NCBI GenBank assembly: GCA_032358165.1
Contig: JAALGY010000008.1
Span: 930,001-994,000, forward strand
Reading direction: 5' to 3'
Source of the DNA: Diplosphaera chodatii
Lineage: Eukaryota; Chlorophyta; Trebouxiophyceae; Prasiolales; Stichococcaceae
DNA: 64,000 nt
Under the pieces are notes generated by a model. The model searched no databases and was not told the DNA's origin. It was given only the letters and a program-made list of their open reading frames with translations. Below are positions 22,548-34,281 of the stretch, one piece after another. The translations under genes were made by a program, and so were the position numbers. Position 1 is the stretch's first letter, and every line of letters starts with the position of its first letter.

Positions 22548-23526
22548 TCACATCGTTGAGGCCACCCGGTTGGCTGAGTCTAGAATGGCCTTCACCTTCT
22601 GGTCAAACTTTCCTGAGGTGAGTGGCTGCAAGGCAGGCAGAGCTTCAGATCATTGAGTGTAGCACACTTGCTGCGTAATGGTATACTGTGATAGGGCATG
22701 GCACCACTGTATGAGTCCGCAGAGCTGTGAGGCCACCTGTCCTGCCTCGTAGAAGGGGTTTGATACTGCATCAATGTACGCAGTATGCATGCGCCGCAGC
22801 ACCTGCGGTCAGGACGATGCAACCTGAGCCGCAGACTGGCATGCTACTCAAACCATGCATGGAGGGGCACCCACACTACTCAACGTGATGCTTTGCCCAG
22901 CCCACCGACTGAACGGCATCCTCCTTTACGGCCTCATCGTCCACCACAGTTATCAGCCTGACCCGCGTATTGGTCAAATACCTGTCGTACACACAGCACA
23001 TTCAGTAACATGAACAGGATCGGGCATGGTGGGCCTGAGGTCTGGGTAGCATGTGACAGCAAGGCACGCGCCATTGGCTGCAACGATGGCGCCCCGCACC
23101 CGTAGACATGGAAGTCTTCTGTGGAGTACAGCAGGCCCATGAACAGCTCCCCTGCCTGCTGCAGCCCTTTCTTCGGTGCTGCAACTGCACGGGGACGAGC
23201 CACTTGCACACAAGCTTCCATGTGGCAGCGCAATGCAATAGTAGTGTGCTGGTGTGGTGTGCAGCGGCACTCACGCTTCTCCTCTACACCGTCCAGCGCG
23301 CAATGAACCAGGTAATGGTATGTCAGGGCGTCCGCAGAAGCTCCCTGCCCGTCCTGAGTCGTCTCCAGATACAAGGGCTCACTCTGTGCGCAAAAGCAAC
23401 GGCACTGAAATTTATTTCGAGCAGTACCTCCGACGGGCACGTTCGCATTGTCATCAAGATGGCATTCAGAGCAATACAGGGCCGCTGCCTCACCGCCTGG
23501 CCAACCACCGCGGCGCACACAAACAT
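22548..23526 (-). CDS. TRAPPC2L: TRAPP complex subunit 2-like (TRAPPC2L)
   Basis: Six exons. Exon 1 is 23526-23494 (MFVCAAVVGQA), and exon 2 starts at 23383 (SEPLYLETTQDGQGASAD, then LTYHYLVHCALDGVEEK). Exon 3 gives GELFMGLLYSTEDFHVYG, exon 4 gives YLTNTRVRLITVVDDEAVKE, exon 5 gives MHTAYIDAVSNPFYEAGQ, and exon 6 gives KFDQKVKAILDSANRVASTM with the stop at 22550-22548. The order matches the sedlin/TRAPPC2-fold family from end to end. TRAPP is the tethering complex and Rab guanine-nucleotide exchange factor of ER-Golgi and Golgi traffic; TRAPPC2L is one of its small subunits. The gene is head-to-head with cardiolipin synthase at about 250 bases. Confidence 0.93.
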
Positions 23527-23777
23527 CGCGTGTGCAAACACTCGCGCACTGCTGAAGGTCCAACGGATGCGGCACTCCTGCAGCGACTATGACCAACTGA
23601 GAATGAGCGTGGCTAGCAACATATCGCTTCTTACCAGTATGTGTTTTAACAAAACGAGTGTAAATGACTCTGCGTCGGCATGATCTGGAATATCTGATGG
23701 TGCCCAGGCATGGGGCACTGGAATGCGCTTCCAGGCTCCAGCAGCCCTCATTCTTCACATTGCATCCTGGTAGCCAC
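23527..23777. promoter_or_regulatory. Short divergent promoter region TRAPPC2L / cardiolipin synthase
   Basis: Only about 250 bases separate the two start codons. The upstream part of the cardiolipin synthase frame is open back to 23664, so the gap may be shorter. Confidence 0.35.
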
Positions 23778-25234
23778 ATGATCCACAGATCACTCATGAA
23801 CGCCCGCGCCAGATTGCTCCTGCTGACCCGGATTACGGGTCAGGCACTGGGTGCTGCTGATGCCGGAGCATTCAGTGCGCCCACGAGCGCACTATTTCAC
23901 ACCAGTGCTTTGTTCCACGACTCAGCACTTTTGAACCTCGCTCGTCTTGGCAATGCAGCTGCAGCGAGCCCTCTGGTCAGCAGTCAGGACCGTCAGCCAT
24001 GCCGCACGCCCCTGCAGGACGCCTCAGAGCACCGGCAACGGGTGCTGCTGCGCGTCGCTGGTTCATCTGCGGCGACAGCAACGGCAGCAACCTTCTGCTC
24101 ACTCAAAGGCAGCACAGTACGGTCACCGCCACACCAGAGCAGCTGGCAACACTCCTTTGCCAGCCAAGCTGGCTCCAGCGGCAAGGGTGCCGGCAGTAAT
24201 GCGAGGCGAGGCCAAACAGATGCAGCGACAACTGCTGCAAGTCAGTCAGCAGGCGAGGGTGCCACACACAGCCACTCCGGCTGGACACGGCGGGAAGTGT
24301 GGAACGTGCCCAATGCAATATCCATGGCACGACTGCTCTCCGGGCCGGTCATTGCACACTGGATCATCGCCGGCAAGATGGATGCTGCGCTGCTGGGCGT
24401 GGTGATCTCAGGTGGCGCATGTCCCATATGCGTCCTGCACTATAGCAACACCTGCTGGCTGCCTGGTGCAATTGTTTCAAGCGTGGCCAGTGAATGTGTA
24501 TCAATGGATGCGGACACAGGCTGGAGCGACTGGCTGGATGGTTTCATGGCGCGACGACTTGACCAGCAGTCGACCCTTGGTTCCTACCTGGACCCACTCG
24601 CGGACAAGGTCCTCATCTGCAGTGTGGTCGCGGCACTCGGCATTCAGGTGCAGTTTGCCACTGTTCTGGCATACCAGCGAGAAACTTTCGTGGCCCCGTT
24701 CAGCTGCACATTCGAGCTTCTGCTGCCTGCTGATGGCGCAGGGAACTCTGCCCGGCTACCTGGCATGTGCCATCCTGGGGCGGGATGCGTTTCTCATCGC
24801 TGCCAGCTTCGCAGCTCGCGCACACAGCCTCGGCTGGCAGCGAGTCAGCGTCAGCCAGTTTTTCCGCATTGTGCCCAGACATCAGCAGGCAAGCCACATA
24901 AGCTGTTGGTCACGTGATCAACGAATACATTGGCTGCTGTACCAGTGCAGACTGTGTTGCAAATGTGGTGCTGATACGATCCTTTCCGGACAACCTCTTG
25001 CAGGAAAGCAGCAGTGCGGCTAGTGATGGACAGGGGGCGGGCGCAGTAACACCGCTGTACATCAGCAAGATCAACACCGTGTTCCAGCTGACAACGGTGG
25101 CCGGCTTTCTGCTGCATGCCCACAGTGGCTGGCCGCCAGTGGCATTGCTTGATGTGGCAGCCATGGTAACTACAGGCACGACTGTGCTGTCGGGCGCTGC
25201 ATATGTACAGGCCTTCAGGACTGGGCAGCATTGA
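23778..25234 (+). CDS. CLS: Cardiolipin synthase (CDP-alcohol phosphatidyltransferase type), mitochondrial
   Basis: Exons include 23778-24411, 24520-24647, about 24740-24880, and about 25012-25234. The first exon carries a long N-terminal extension with basic residues ([18 protein letters not shown]), as for mitochondrial import, and then [20 protein letters not shown]. Exon 2 starts in phase and holds the CDP-alcohol phosphatidyltransferase signature, [19 protein letters not shown] followed by PLADK: D-G-x2-A-R-x8-G-x3-D-x3-D. The C-terminal exon has [15 protein letters not shown], typical of eukaryotic cardiolipin synthases, with membrane helices around it. The enzyme joins CDP-diacylglycerol and phosphatidylglycerol in the inner mitochondrial membrane. 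The exon 3 donor is uncertain, and the start could be 23664 or 23796. Confidence 0.9.
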
Positions 25235-25497
25235 GCGCGTTACACCCCGAGTCAGCAGGTGTTGGTGCCCCCTGCAGATTGGAAGAGTCCTGACAAATGC
25301 TGCGTCCACTTCGTACTCGTGACTCGTGTTGCAGCACGACAATGCCTTCACTGACAGCAAATCCTGAATCACTTCGCACCCTGTCGCTGTCTTGCCCTAC
25401 TAGAGCTACGTGACGCCACGGTCACATGCTGCTAATCTCGTGTGTGTGGCCCTCCCACCACGACCGTCTGGTGTGCCACTGCCCATCTGACACCAGC

Positions 25498-25851
25498 TCA
25501 GGACTTGGCGTCCTGCTTCATCTCCTGGCCCTTTGATGCAGCCTGGGATGCCTTCTCGTCAATCTTGCCCCCCACTTTGCCTTCGCTGGTGAACTGCTTC
25601 CCGATTGAACCGTCCTCGTCAAGCGCCGAGTTGGGGCTGGTTGCCTCGTCCACCTTGCCGCCCACCTTGCCATCCTCCTCAAATTGCCGTCCAACCTTGC
25701 CGTCGCTCTGGAATGCCTTTGCAACTTTCTCAGTTGCACGGCCGATGGTCTCCTGGGCCTTCTCGATGATCGTCTGGTCGTCCTTGTTGGCTGCAAATGC
25801 ACGCGTGAACTGCGTCCGTGCCAGGCCGGTCCTGCTGATGCGAGACAGCAT
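25498..25851 (-). CDS. Small repeat protein with [DE]GK-V-G motifs, organelle-targeted
   Basis: A single exon of 117 residues. The N-terminus MLSRISRTGLARTQFTRAFA is a likely mitochondrial presequence. The rest is hydrophilic and built from imperfect repeats of about 12-18 residues with the core SDGKVGRQF, EDGKVGGKVDE, EDGSIGKQFTSE and EGKVGGKIDE, alternating two repeat types. Its composition (Lys, Glu, Gly, Asp, Gln; no Cys or Trp) resembles LEA-like stress proteins. No enzymatic role is suggested; protection or an intrinsically disordered binding role is inferred. The gene is compact, intron-free and codon usage looks like its neighbours. Confidence 0.72.
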   Translation of the reverse strand: MLSRISRTGLARTQFTRAFAANKDDQTIIEKAQETIGRATEKVAKAFQSDGKVGRQFEEDGKVGGKVDEATSPNSALDEDGSIGKQFTSEGKVGGKIDEKASQAASKGQEMKQDAKS

Positions 25852-26588
25852 TTTGGCAGGCGTTCAGTTTCGAGGCGGACGCTGTGATTGTTGACGCCGC
25901 TGAGTGACTGCTCAATGACAGTGCGATATCCAGATCAAGGCGTGCTTCTGATAGAGGGTGATGACCAGCGGCTGAGTCGACCGACCTCTCTTGCCGAGCC
26001 AGGAAGCCAGGCTGAAGCTGGCGACATGCGCGGGGCGATAAATAAGACACACCCAATGAAACTTACTAGCGAGGGCCGATGATCCTTCATCCCCTTGCTC
26101 GCCACGCTGGAGTCGCTAGTACAACCGTACCTCTTCACCAACACCATGGACAGAGCAGCAGCGAGACCTGTGATCCTGGACACGTGTGACCTGGCCGCCT
26201 GGCACATCACTCGCAAGCGCAAGTGTGCATGTGGCTGCGGCCCTGCCTGGCACTGACGGGGACCCTCCAGCCGCTCCGCTGCACGCCGCCGCTGTGTGCG
26301 CCAGCATCGAAAGGCGTGCATGGCGACAACGCCAGTGTCCAAGTTGAAAGACTAAATTGCAGTACAGCATACTGCGGTTGCCAAGGTGACTGAGGCGGGA
26401 ATTATCATCATACAGGTGTGCGCCTGCTGAGCGCCGCAGGCGAGAGTGCCAGCCGACCAGCACGGCAGCAGAAGGCAAGACCAGATGGTGTCAAAATGTG
26501 ACCGGCTCTGCGAACTCAGCATGGTGAACCTTGTGTTGACTAAGCTGCTATATTCAGCCGACTTACCACGCCTGGCTCTGTTCTGCAG

Positions 26589-27690
26589 GCGCCACAACCG
26601 AAGCAGCGCAGGATCAAGCTGCTTGATGCCTGCATCGAGCGCTTCCCCGAACACAGCGCGCGGGTGCTGTCCTCGCTGATCATCCAGGGCAAGGTGCTGC
26701 TGGATGATGCGCCCCAGTACAAGGCGGGCACATTCGTGGCACCAACCGTGCCACTGCGCATCCGAGGGGCGCCCTGCCAATTTGTGTCGAGGTGGGTGTG
26801 CGTCGCTGACTCATGACAAGGGCCTGCGGTAAAGTCTGTGTTGGCGCACACCTCCCCACCCACACTGAGTTGTCACGAATCTGGCCTCGGACAAGGGTCA
26901 CTTGGCTTGCTGCAGGGCAGGGTTGAAGCTGGACGCTGCGCTTGCGCACTTCGGCGTTGATGCAGCTGGCTGCACGGCCCTGGACGCAGGGCTGTCCACC
27001 GGCGGCTTCGCAGACTGTCTGCTGCAGCGCGGGGCTGCCCAGGTGTATGGCGTCGACGTCGGCCATGCACAGGTGCGTCACTGGTGGTGCTGACATGCCC
27101 CACACCAGCTGATTGTGCTCGCACAGGCAGCAGTGAGTACCCAGCTTGATCACCCTTGCAATTCAACGGCGACAGGTGGCGGATCAGCTGCGGCAGGATG
27201 GCCGTCTTATCGTCATGGAGCGCACCAACCTGCGGCACCTGACGGCGGCCGATCTGCGTGGGCCGCCCCCAGATTTGGTCACATTGGACCTGTCCTTCAT
27301 CTCGGTGCTGACGGTGCTGCCCGCCGTCGTGGCGCTCATGGCGCCAGCTGCGGAGCTGGTGTCCCTCATCAAGCCCCAGTTTGAGGCGCGGCAGGAGCAG
27401 GTGAGGCTTCAGACGGGTGCTCCAGATGGCAAGTTTAGAAATCATGGTTCGATACTGCTAAGCTGTATCACGGGATGCGCGTATGTGCGTGATGCTTGAC
27501 AACGTGACTGCAGGTAGAAGATGGCGGGGTGGTGACAGACCCAGCAGTGCATCAGGAGATCATCAGCAGGATTACCGCCGGGGTAGAAGCCGAGGGCTTC
27601 GTCACCCAAGGCGTCATTGAATCACCTCTGCGAGGAGCAATCAGCAAGAACAAGGAGTTCTTCATCCATGCTGTGAGGTCTGAACAGTAG
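26589..27690 (+). CDS. TlyA-type rRNA 2'-O-methyltransferase (S4 + FtsJ fold), 5' end unresolved
   Basis: Five exons were traced with consistent phase: 26589-26791, 26916-27072, 27176-27400 and 27514-27690, plus at least one upstream exon not resolved (possible ATG near 26145). The first traced exon is an S4 RNA-binding domain ([10 protein letters not shown], then [15 protein letters not shown]). Next comes the FtsJ-type SAM-binding motif [18 protein letters not shown], then [22 protein letters not shown] and [12 protein letters not shown]. The last exon has [18 protein letters not shown]. TlyA proteins methylate ribose in small and large subunit rRNA of bacteria. Many are annotated 'hemolysin A', but the methyltransferase activity is the established one. 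An organelle ribosome is the likely target here (inference). Confidence 0.88.
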
Positions 27691-28365
27691 CACGCTGCCT
27701 TGCTTCCGTTTTGCAGCCAAGTTGGCAAGTATCGCCAACAGGACTATGCTCAATCCGCAAAGGTCCCCATCCGTTGCTATGGCTGTGACGGCTTTTGGCC
27801 AAGCATCATCGACATGCCCCGCTGCAACGACTGCTCCTCCTCCAGCTGGATGTGCCGCAAGGCCGGCCCCCCGCGGTCCTCCTGCACACCAGCGCTCCAC
27901 ACCTTGCCCAGCGCCCAGCAGCACGCGGTGCAGGGCGGACCCCAGATCGCACAAGTCATCGGCATCAGCCAGCTCGTGTATTATGTCGCTCACCTGGGCA
28001 GCCAGCAGCCCGGCCTCCTGGAACTCATGGTCAGCAATGCGGCGCGCACGCTTTGGCGTCTGGCCGCCCTGCCACAGCTCTAACGCACGCAGGGCGTATC
28101 GCCGCGCCAGCGGTGGTTCGTCGCTGTGCAAGTCCATGGGCGTCTGCCGTACATGCGGGTAGCGATCGTAGAACGACTGTATGAAGCGGTCCTCTGGAAA
28201 CTCGAGCGGCTGTGGCTTGGGCTTCCTCACCGTCTCCTCAGGCTCCGGCGGGCACCGTTCGAGGGCCTGAAGCCACTTGGGCTCTGCCTGGACGCCTGCC
28301 TTTGCAAGCTGCTTGGCGGTTACAACCAGCTTCCTGTATGCAAGGCTCTGTCTCGCGCTGCGCAT
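27622..28365 (-). CDS. mS23: Mitochondrial small-subunit ribosomal protein mS23
   Basis: The start at 28365 gives MRSARQSLAYRKLVVTAKQL, which aligns with plant mS23. It is followed by EPKWLQALERCPPEPEE, then PLEFPEDRFIQSFYDRYPHV and DEPPLARRYALRALELWQGG, then RARRIADHEFQEA. This is the plant-type mS23, part of the mitoribosome small subunit. The conserved part covers about 140 residues; the rest (to 27622) is less certain and includes low-complexity sequence. The frame runs 69 bases into the last exon of the opposite-strand TlyA gene, so an intron or an earlier real end in the tail is possible. Confidence 0.82.
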   Translation of the reverse strand: MRSARQSLAYRKLVVTAKQLAKAGVQAEPKWLQALERCPPEPEETVRKPKPQPLEFPEDRFIQSFYDRYPHVRQTPMDLHSDEPPLARRYALRALELWQGGQTPKRARRIADHEFQEAGLLAAQVSDIIHELADADDLCDLGSALHRVLLGAGQGVERWCAGGPRGAGLAAHPAGGGAVVAAGHVDDAWPKAVTAIATDGDLCGLSIVLLAILANLAAKRKQGSVLLFRPHSMDEELLVLADCSSQR

Positions 28366-28843
28366 GAGGGTGCAATGTACAGTAGCCACTGCCAAGGTTT
28401 GCGTCACCACAGCCGAATGGCTCAGACCGCTACTTGCTGGAACGCACACAGTTGTGGCTCGCGTGCTTCCAGTGATTTGCGATGCATAAGGTGGGAACGG
28501 TGAGAGCTGCAGGCCAGCATGTGAGACCGGTGGCGGCAGCTGGAAGGGGCAGCTGGCTCACCGTGTGAGGAACATCGTTCCAAGCAGGTGATATATCCCC
28601 CAGCATGTGTTGGCTCCAATATGGAAAAACGGCGCGCTGCTGATCCTGTTGATCGAGGTGTCAGCGAGGCGCAGCCAGAAGTGCTAGGCCTTGGTGGGGG
28701 CAGCGCAACGTGCAGGTTGCTTGACGTACATGACGTCAACAGGTTCTGCTTCACGTTCTTGCTGCTGCAATGTAACACGGCACTCACAAGTCATGGTTGG
28801 GTTTGTGAACCCTAAGTCCTGACAGCATTGACGACCATCGAGT
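28366..28843. other. Intergenic, no gene seen
   Basis: Lies between the mS23 start and the end of the BAG6-like gene, both minus strand; the mS23 promoter should be here. A possible CGTACATGACGTCA-like palindromic site sits at about 28724-28738. No coding signal. Confidence 0.35.
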
Positions 28844-31800
28844 CTAGGAGCTTGATGGGTGCGCGCTGCCAGCTCTGTAGCCACTGCTCAGCGGACGCCG
28901 CTCAATGTCCCGCATGACTTGTCCATCGCTGCGCAGTGCATCCAGCCACCTCTGGGCCTGCTCGGCAGGCAGCTCGGTGCGGATGGTTTGCTCGACAGCC
29001 GGGTCCACCAGGCTCTGCATCGCATCATCTGCGCAGAGCCAGCACCGGCACTGGTGAGCCATCCAAAGGTGGATGGCAAAGTTGTTGCAGTGCGGTCAGG
29101 CTGACATGCACACGCATGCTGTTGTAGCGTTGTCTGCAGCAGGCGCACCGGGTAGCGGCGTGCTGCGCGTGCGCTCAGTCACGTCCTGCACTGCAGCAGC
29201 GGCGGGTGCTGGCGGCGCGACTGTGTCGGCGCGGGAGGCGACTGGTTGGTTGCCGCCACTGTTGCCCATGAGCTGGGCAAGTACTGGTCCCATCTCGTTC
29301 ATCAACGAGCCAAAGTCGATCTGTCCAGCGGCTTGACGTCTGTGCAGACACGGAGGCAGTCAGTAAGACGGCAGCGGCCGCATCCCAGGCTGGAGCTTCG
29401 CCCAAAGCCACAAAGTGACGCCAACGACGCTGCGCACCCTGATTGGCTGTTGCCGCCAGATAGCAGCGGTTGCACGGCGTTCTGCAGAGCAGGCGAAGTC
29501 GCCAGCTGCTGCATGGCCGGCGATGACGCGATCTGGCCAAGCATCTGCGCAAGGTTGCCGCCGCCGCCGCCGCTGGCCATGCTGCTGCCGGCGCCACCAA
29601 GCATTGACGCCAGCATGGTACCTGCCAACAGGGCATGTCGTTGTGTACGTTGCCGCAACCGTGGGGTACACCATAGACACGGTCAGGTCAGCTGCTGGGT
29701 GACAGCCATTTCAGACTGTTCCAACACGGTCACCGCAGACCTAGTTGGCCCGCCTGCGGCCCTGCAGCGCCCGGCTCCGCCTGCGCGCCGGTCGCTGCTG
29801 TGGCGCTGGGGCCTGCGGTCCTGCCGCGTCGGCTGGCAGAGGGGCCTCGTCGAGCAGGTGCAGGGCGCGGCGGCAGTCCCAAGCCACCGCCGATGCCGCT
29901 CGGCGCAGTGGCCCGCGCCTCAGAGCTGTGGCTGGGAGTGGGGCTCGGCCGTGCAGAACTGCCAAGCCCCGCAGGCCCCTCGTCAGCGACGCTTGCTGGG
30001 GTGTCAGCTGCACGTCTGCCGGCCGCCAGCAGCTCGGCACTGCCCTGGGCACCTGTGACTGCAGCGCCACCAGCCGATACGCCAGCGCCGGCTGCAGCGG
30101 GGCTGGCAGCGGCTGGGTGATCTGATGAGGGAACACTGGCTGGCTGCTGCGGTGTCATGGCATCCAACACCGCCTGCTGGATTGCTGGGAGGCTCGCCGA
30201 GAGTGCGGCCATCATGCTGTCTGTCTGGCTTGCGCTCGTGGGGGCCCCGACAGCCGCGTCTCCTGTGTCCATGGGCTGGCCTGCCCGGAACAGCCGGACG
30301 ATCATGAAACATTGAGCAACCTGTGAACAGACTGTTTGTATTGGCCCAGCCAACCTTTCTACTTCACAATTGTACTGCCATTCGCACCTGCAGCATCCAC
30401 AGGCTCGACAGTGATTTCTGCTGACACAGTGGTCGTTGGGATGTACGCCCACTGCTGTTCGCCGCTGTCACCGTCAGCTATTGATGGCACGTCTGCTGGT
30501 GCGTCGGCCATGCCCTGCGTCCATGCCAAGGCCTGTTTGCCATGTGCACTTTGCAGCATCTGCTCTCTCAGAAGATGTTTGCACGAGGCAGAAGCATCTG
30601 TATCAGCAGATGACGACGAGGTACCTCAGCTGCTGTGGTGGCTGGCGCAGGCTGCGCGCTGGGCCGGGGTGCAGCTGCACGCCGCTGAGCCTGAGATGAC
30701 TGTGCCTGGGTCCGGGAAGCAGCGGGAGCATTGCTGCTTGCGTGTCTTTGCAACACGGGCGCTACTGCCTGCACCATGCTGTGGATTGCGGCCAGGCTGG
30801 GCTGCAGCGCAGACGAGATCCGCTCGCTGAGGTCTTCTACGAAGTCCGCAGTGCCAGCCTCTGAGTTCCCGCCCGCCTGCTGCACACGGGCACAGGAAAT
30901 GTGGTGCAAGGCTCACAGTGAACGAGCTGATGGCAGTCACCCGCCGATGCCGTCAGATGGGCACCATGTATGAGCCAGTCGTTTCAAACCTGGGGTTGTG
31001 AGAGCAGCTCGGACAGGATTGGCATGACGACTGCGCAGACCAGGCGGCCGAGCTCCTGCTGCACGGCGCCCAGCCGCGGGTTGGTGAGCAGCGTCTCCCA
31101 CGCATTGGCGCCTGCAGACGCGCCGCTGCCGGCCCCGGGTGCGGGGCCCGGCATGCCGCCCGCTCCACCACCCAAGAAAGGCCACCGGCCCCCCGTGCCC
31201 ACCTGCTCAGCAGCAGGAAAGCTCACGGCTGGCAGGGCAGCAACCCTTGCATACATCGGATGCTGCTATTCCTGCTAATGTGCACATGGCTGGTGCATGT
31301 CCTCACCTGGTCACGGAATGTGATGGTGACGGAGGGGTTGGGGTGCACACCGCCTCTGTCAGACCTGGGATGGCCCTGTTCCCGAGCTTGCGGCTCGTCG
31401 GCGTGCGAGGCCTGGGTTGCAAACAGACATGGTCATGTCGTATAAGTGCAAGCGACGTCGCATTCACAACATGCATGTCGACGGCTTCGTCCACAACCCC
31501 GCGAGCTGCCCAACTCTGACCTGCGCTGCAGTGTCCTCATCCCCCTCATCTGCCTCCTCCCACTCCGACTCGTACTGCAGGACAACATGAATGAACATGT
31601 TATGCAGGCGGAGTGTCTCATGCAACGTCGACATGGAATGAACATATTGTCACATGTCCAACTTTTACTCGAGACGTTTCGCTTAGCAAGGTCACATGAG
31701 TAACCGGCACCTCAGATGAGCCGGAGTCAGCGACCAGGTCTGGCATCTCGGTGTCCACTGCTCCCGCATGCGAACCGGATGGTTGCGACTGCCCTGGGCC

Positions 31801-34281
31801 TGCTGCCGCACGCCGCCTGCCAGTGTGACCAGTTGGACCAGTGCCAGCAGCTGTTGAAGCGGCCCCGGCTGCTGGAGCGGACTGCGGCGGGCCCTCGCCA
31901 GGCCGTGGCAGGCCAAACTGGCCGCCAAGAATGTACTGTAGCTGCTGCAGGAACTCTGCCTCACTGGGTGCATCACCTGGTGGCACATCAAGCAGATGTC
32001 CGGCTGTCACATTGCAGCATTGGTCACTGAGCAGGCGGTGTGTCGAGAGGCGCACAGCAAGCGTGTAAAGAATGTGCCTTGCCTGATGGGCCCCAAGCAA
32101 GGAGCTGATGAAACCGCACCTGTGAAGTAGCCAGTGGCTAATGCGCCGTTGGGCAGCTGCACAGTCACTGGGGTGCCGCCCTGCGGTGGCTGTTGCGACG
32201 GTGCCTCGTACCCTGTCGCAGGAGGAGATGTTGCTGAGGACAACAGGAATGCAGCACACACACTGCCATGCGCAGGAAGGGGCAAGCCGTCTGCATGGCC
32301 ACAGCACAGCCGCTCACCCAGCAGGCTGTGGCCCGCCAGGCCAGGCTGCACTCGCATCGGCGTGATCGGTGCGGTGCCCGAGGCGTTGATGAATGCGGAG
32401 CGCCCGGTGGCCAGGGGCAGCGCAGCGCTGCCCGACAGCGCGGGCACCAGCATGGAGCACACCCGCGACAGCTCCCACGCCAGTGCACCCACGGCAAACA
32501 GCTGGGCGTTTGCCAGCTGCAGCTGCGTCTGCATGCAGTGCATGGCATGCTTGTGGCGCAGCCAACAGGGTGCTGCAAGCATAGCAAAGCAGCCCAGGGT
32601 ATCACCACAGATATGCAGGCATGCGTCCTCACGATGACGTCAGAGGCTTGTCCCGGCCTGACGGGCTGATCGAGCTGAGAGAGCGCCCTGTTGGCCGTCA
32701 GCAGCACGTCAGCGGCCGGACCGCGCCACAAATCGCCAGTCTGCCGCAGCAGCTCGCCGACGGCAACTGCCACAGCAGTGGGCAGCCGGGCGTCCCGGTC
32801 CTGGCTGGCCTGCTGGCGGCCGGCGCCGGCGCCTGTTCCTGCAGCCATGCAAGCATGTTTGTGGACGTCACATTTCACTGACCTGACCCAGAAACTGATC
32901 TCGACGGTGCAGACATGACGATGTTTGATGACTGGGGGTGGTGGCCCGACCTGCCGTCGCAGCAGTCATGGAGGCGGCTGCCGATGTCTCCACAAAGCGC
33001 CTCACTGGCGGCCGCAGCTCAGCGTCTTGCAGCACTGCTTGCGCCGCTGTGAACCACCGCCGTTCGCTGTCCTGCCTGCGCCCTGCAGGGTGGTGGAATG
33101 TGCATCGACAACCGTGTGTCGCAAGAGGTTTGTATTGAAAGCGTCCATGGCAAGTCCGTCCTGCATATGCACTTCACCTTCTGGCAGCACGTATGGCACT
33201 GTGGCTGGGGGCGGCTGGGCAGCCGCGGGGGGTTGTGAGGACAGGTGCGTGATAAAGTGCTGCACCAGTGACAGCAGCGCCATGGCTGGCTGCTGTGGCT
33301 GCTGTGCGGCAGCAGCTGCTGGCTGCACACCACACACGATCGATGTTGATGGTCAGCACAGTATGCACAGCATCGCCGATTTCATAGTAGCAACCCAACA
33401 TGCTGCTGCTGGCCACATGCCCCAGGGTGTGCTGGTGCACCCGGGCGCCGGTCACCTGCTGGCCGCCTGCAGCAAGCCCGAACCCGGGCACGTTTCCCAC
33501 GGTGATGCCAACTGGCGGGATGCCCTGTGCCGCACCATGCAGGGTGGCACCCTGCTGGCTCATGCCGGCGAGGCCACCCAGCAGCTGCGAAGCCAGCGAG
33601 GCAGGAGGTCAGCAAGGCATCGAGAGCCGGCAGGTTGATACACTCACATGTTCGACGCGTTGACGCCACCCCCACCTGACTGAGCCAATTCATCTGGGTG
33701 CCCATGCCACCGGCGCTGGCGGGGGCATGCTGCCCAGGCATGCCACCACCTGTGCACCGCGAATGTCAGTTGCCGCCCACAATGAGGTGTGTGAGGACAA
33801 TGCCTGGGAAGGCTGCCGCATGCGCCACAAACAGTGACAGCCAGACCAGGAAGGCTTCACCTTGTGTCGGCGGAGGGGGTCCGCCCATGGCGCCCTCCGG
33901 GCGCTCCACCAGGTGGATGGTGTGCCCGTCCCGCACGCCGCGCTCCCGCAGCCGCTGATCATCTTGCAATGCGTGGCCCGCAAAGAGCAGGCGCTGACGC
34001 TCGCGGAGGACGCCAGTCAGTTCCACCAGTCGATCCTTCAGTTCTCCCACCAGCAGCTGCGCACAAATTGCCAGAAGCAAGTCAGACGCAGTAATGGTAT
34101 CCATCCGACGAGGCACGTCAACTTGTTGAGCAGCATCAGGCTCCTATCGCCGCTCTGACAGCGTGCGAAGCATCAATCGCCTCGCCTCGGCAGGCACAGT
34201 CAGCTCGTGTGATGATGGCCGCAGTGTCCTGATCGTGAGGCGGATGTTTCCAGGCGCCCCTTGCGTTGAGGCGTCCTGCAT
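28844..34281 (-). CDS. BAG6-like large ubiquitin-domain protein
   Basis: More than ten exons. Exon 1 (ATG at 34281) gives NIRLTIRTLRPSSHELTVPAE, and the next exon LLVGELKDRLVELTG, then RQRLLFAGHALQDDQRL and GVRDGHTIHLVERP; together they make an N-terminal ubiquitin-like domain. Long Pro/Ala/Gly/Ser-rich regions follow, with short helical blocks: FVEDLSERISSALQPSLAA, ALSASLPAIQQAVLDA, NLAQMLGQIASSPAMQQL. The last exon has QRWLDALRSDGQVMR and PLSSGYRAG, similar to the C-terminal motif of plant BAG6/CIP73-type proteins. BAG6 proteins are chaperones in quality control of membrane and mislocalised proteins and in proteasome delivery. The first intron seems to use a GC donor. Exon boundaries in the disordered regions are approximate. 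Confidence 0.78.

Noticed and set aside
26589..27690. 'Hemolysin A' label for the TlyA-type gene
   Set aside because: The S4 and FtsJ domains show an rRNA methyltransferase; the hemolysin name is historical.
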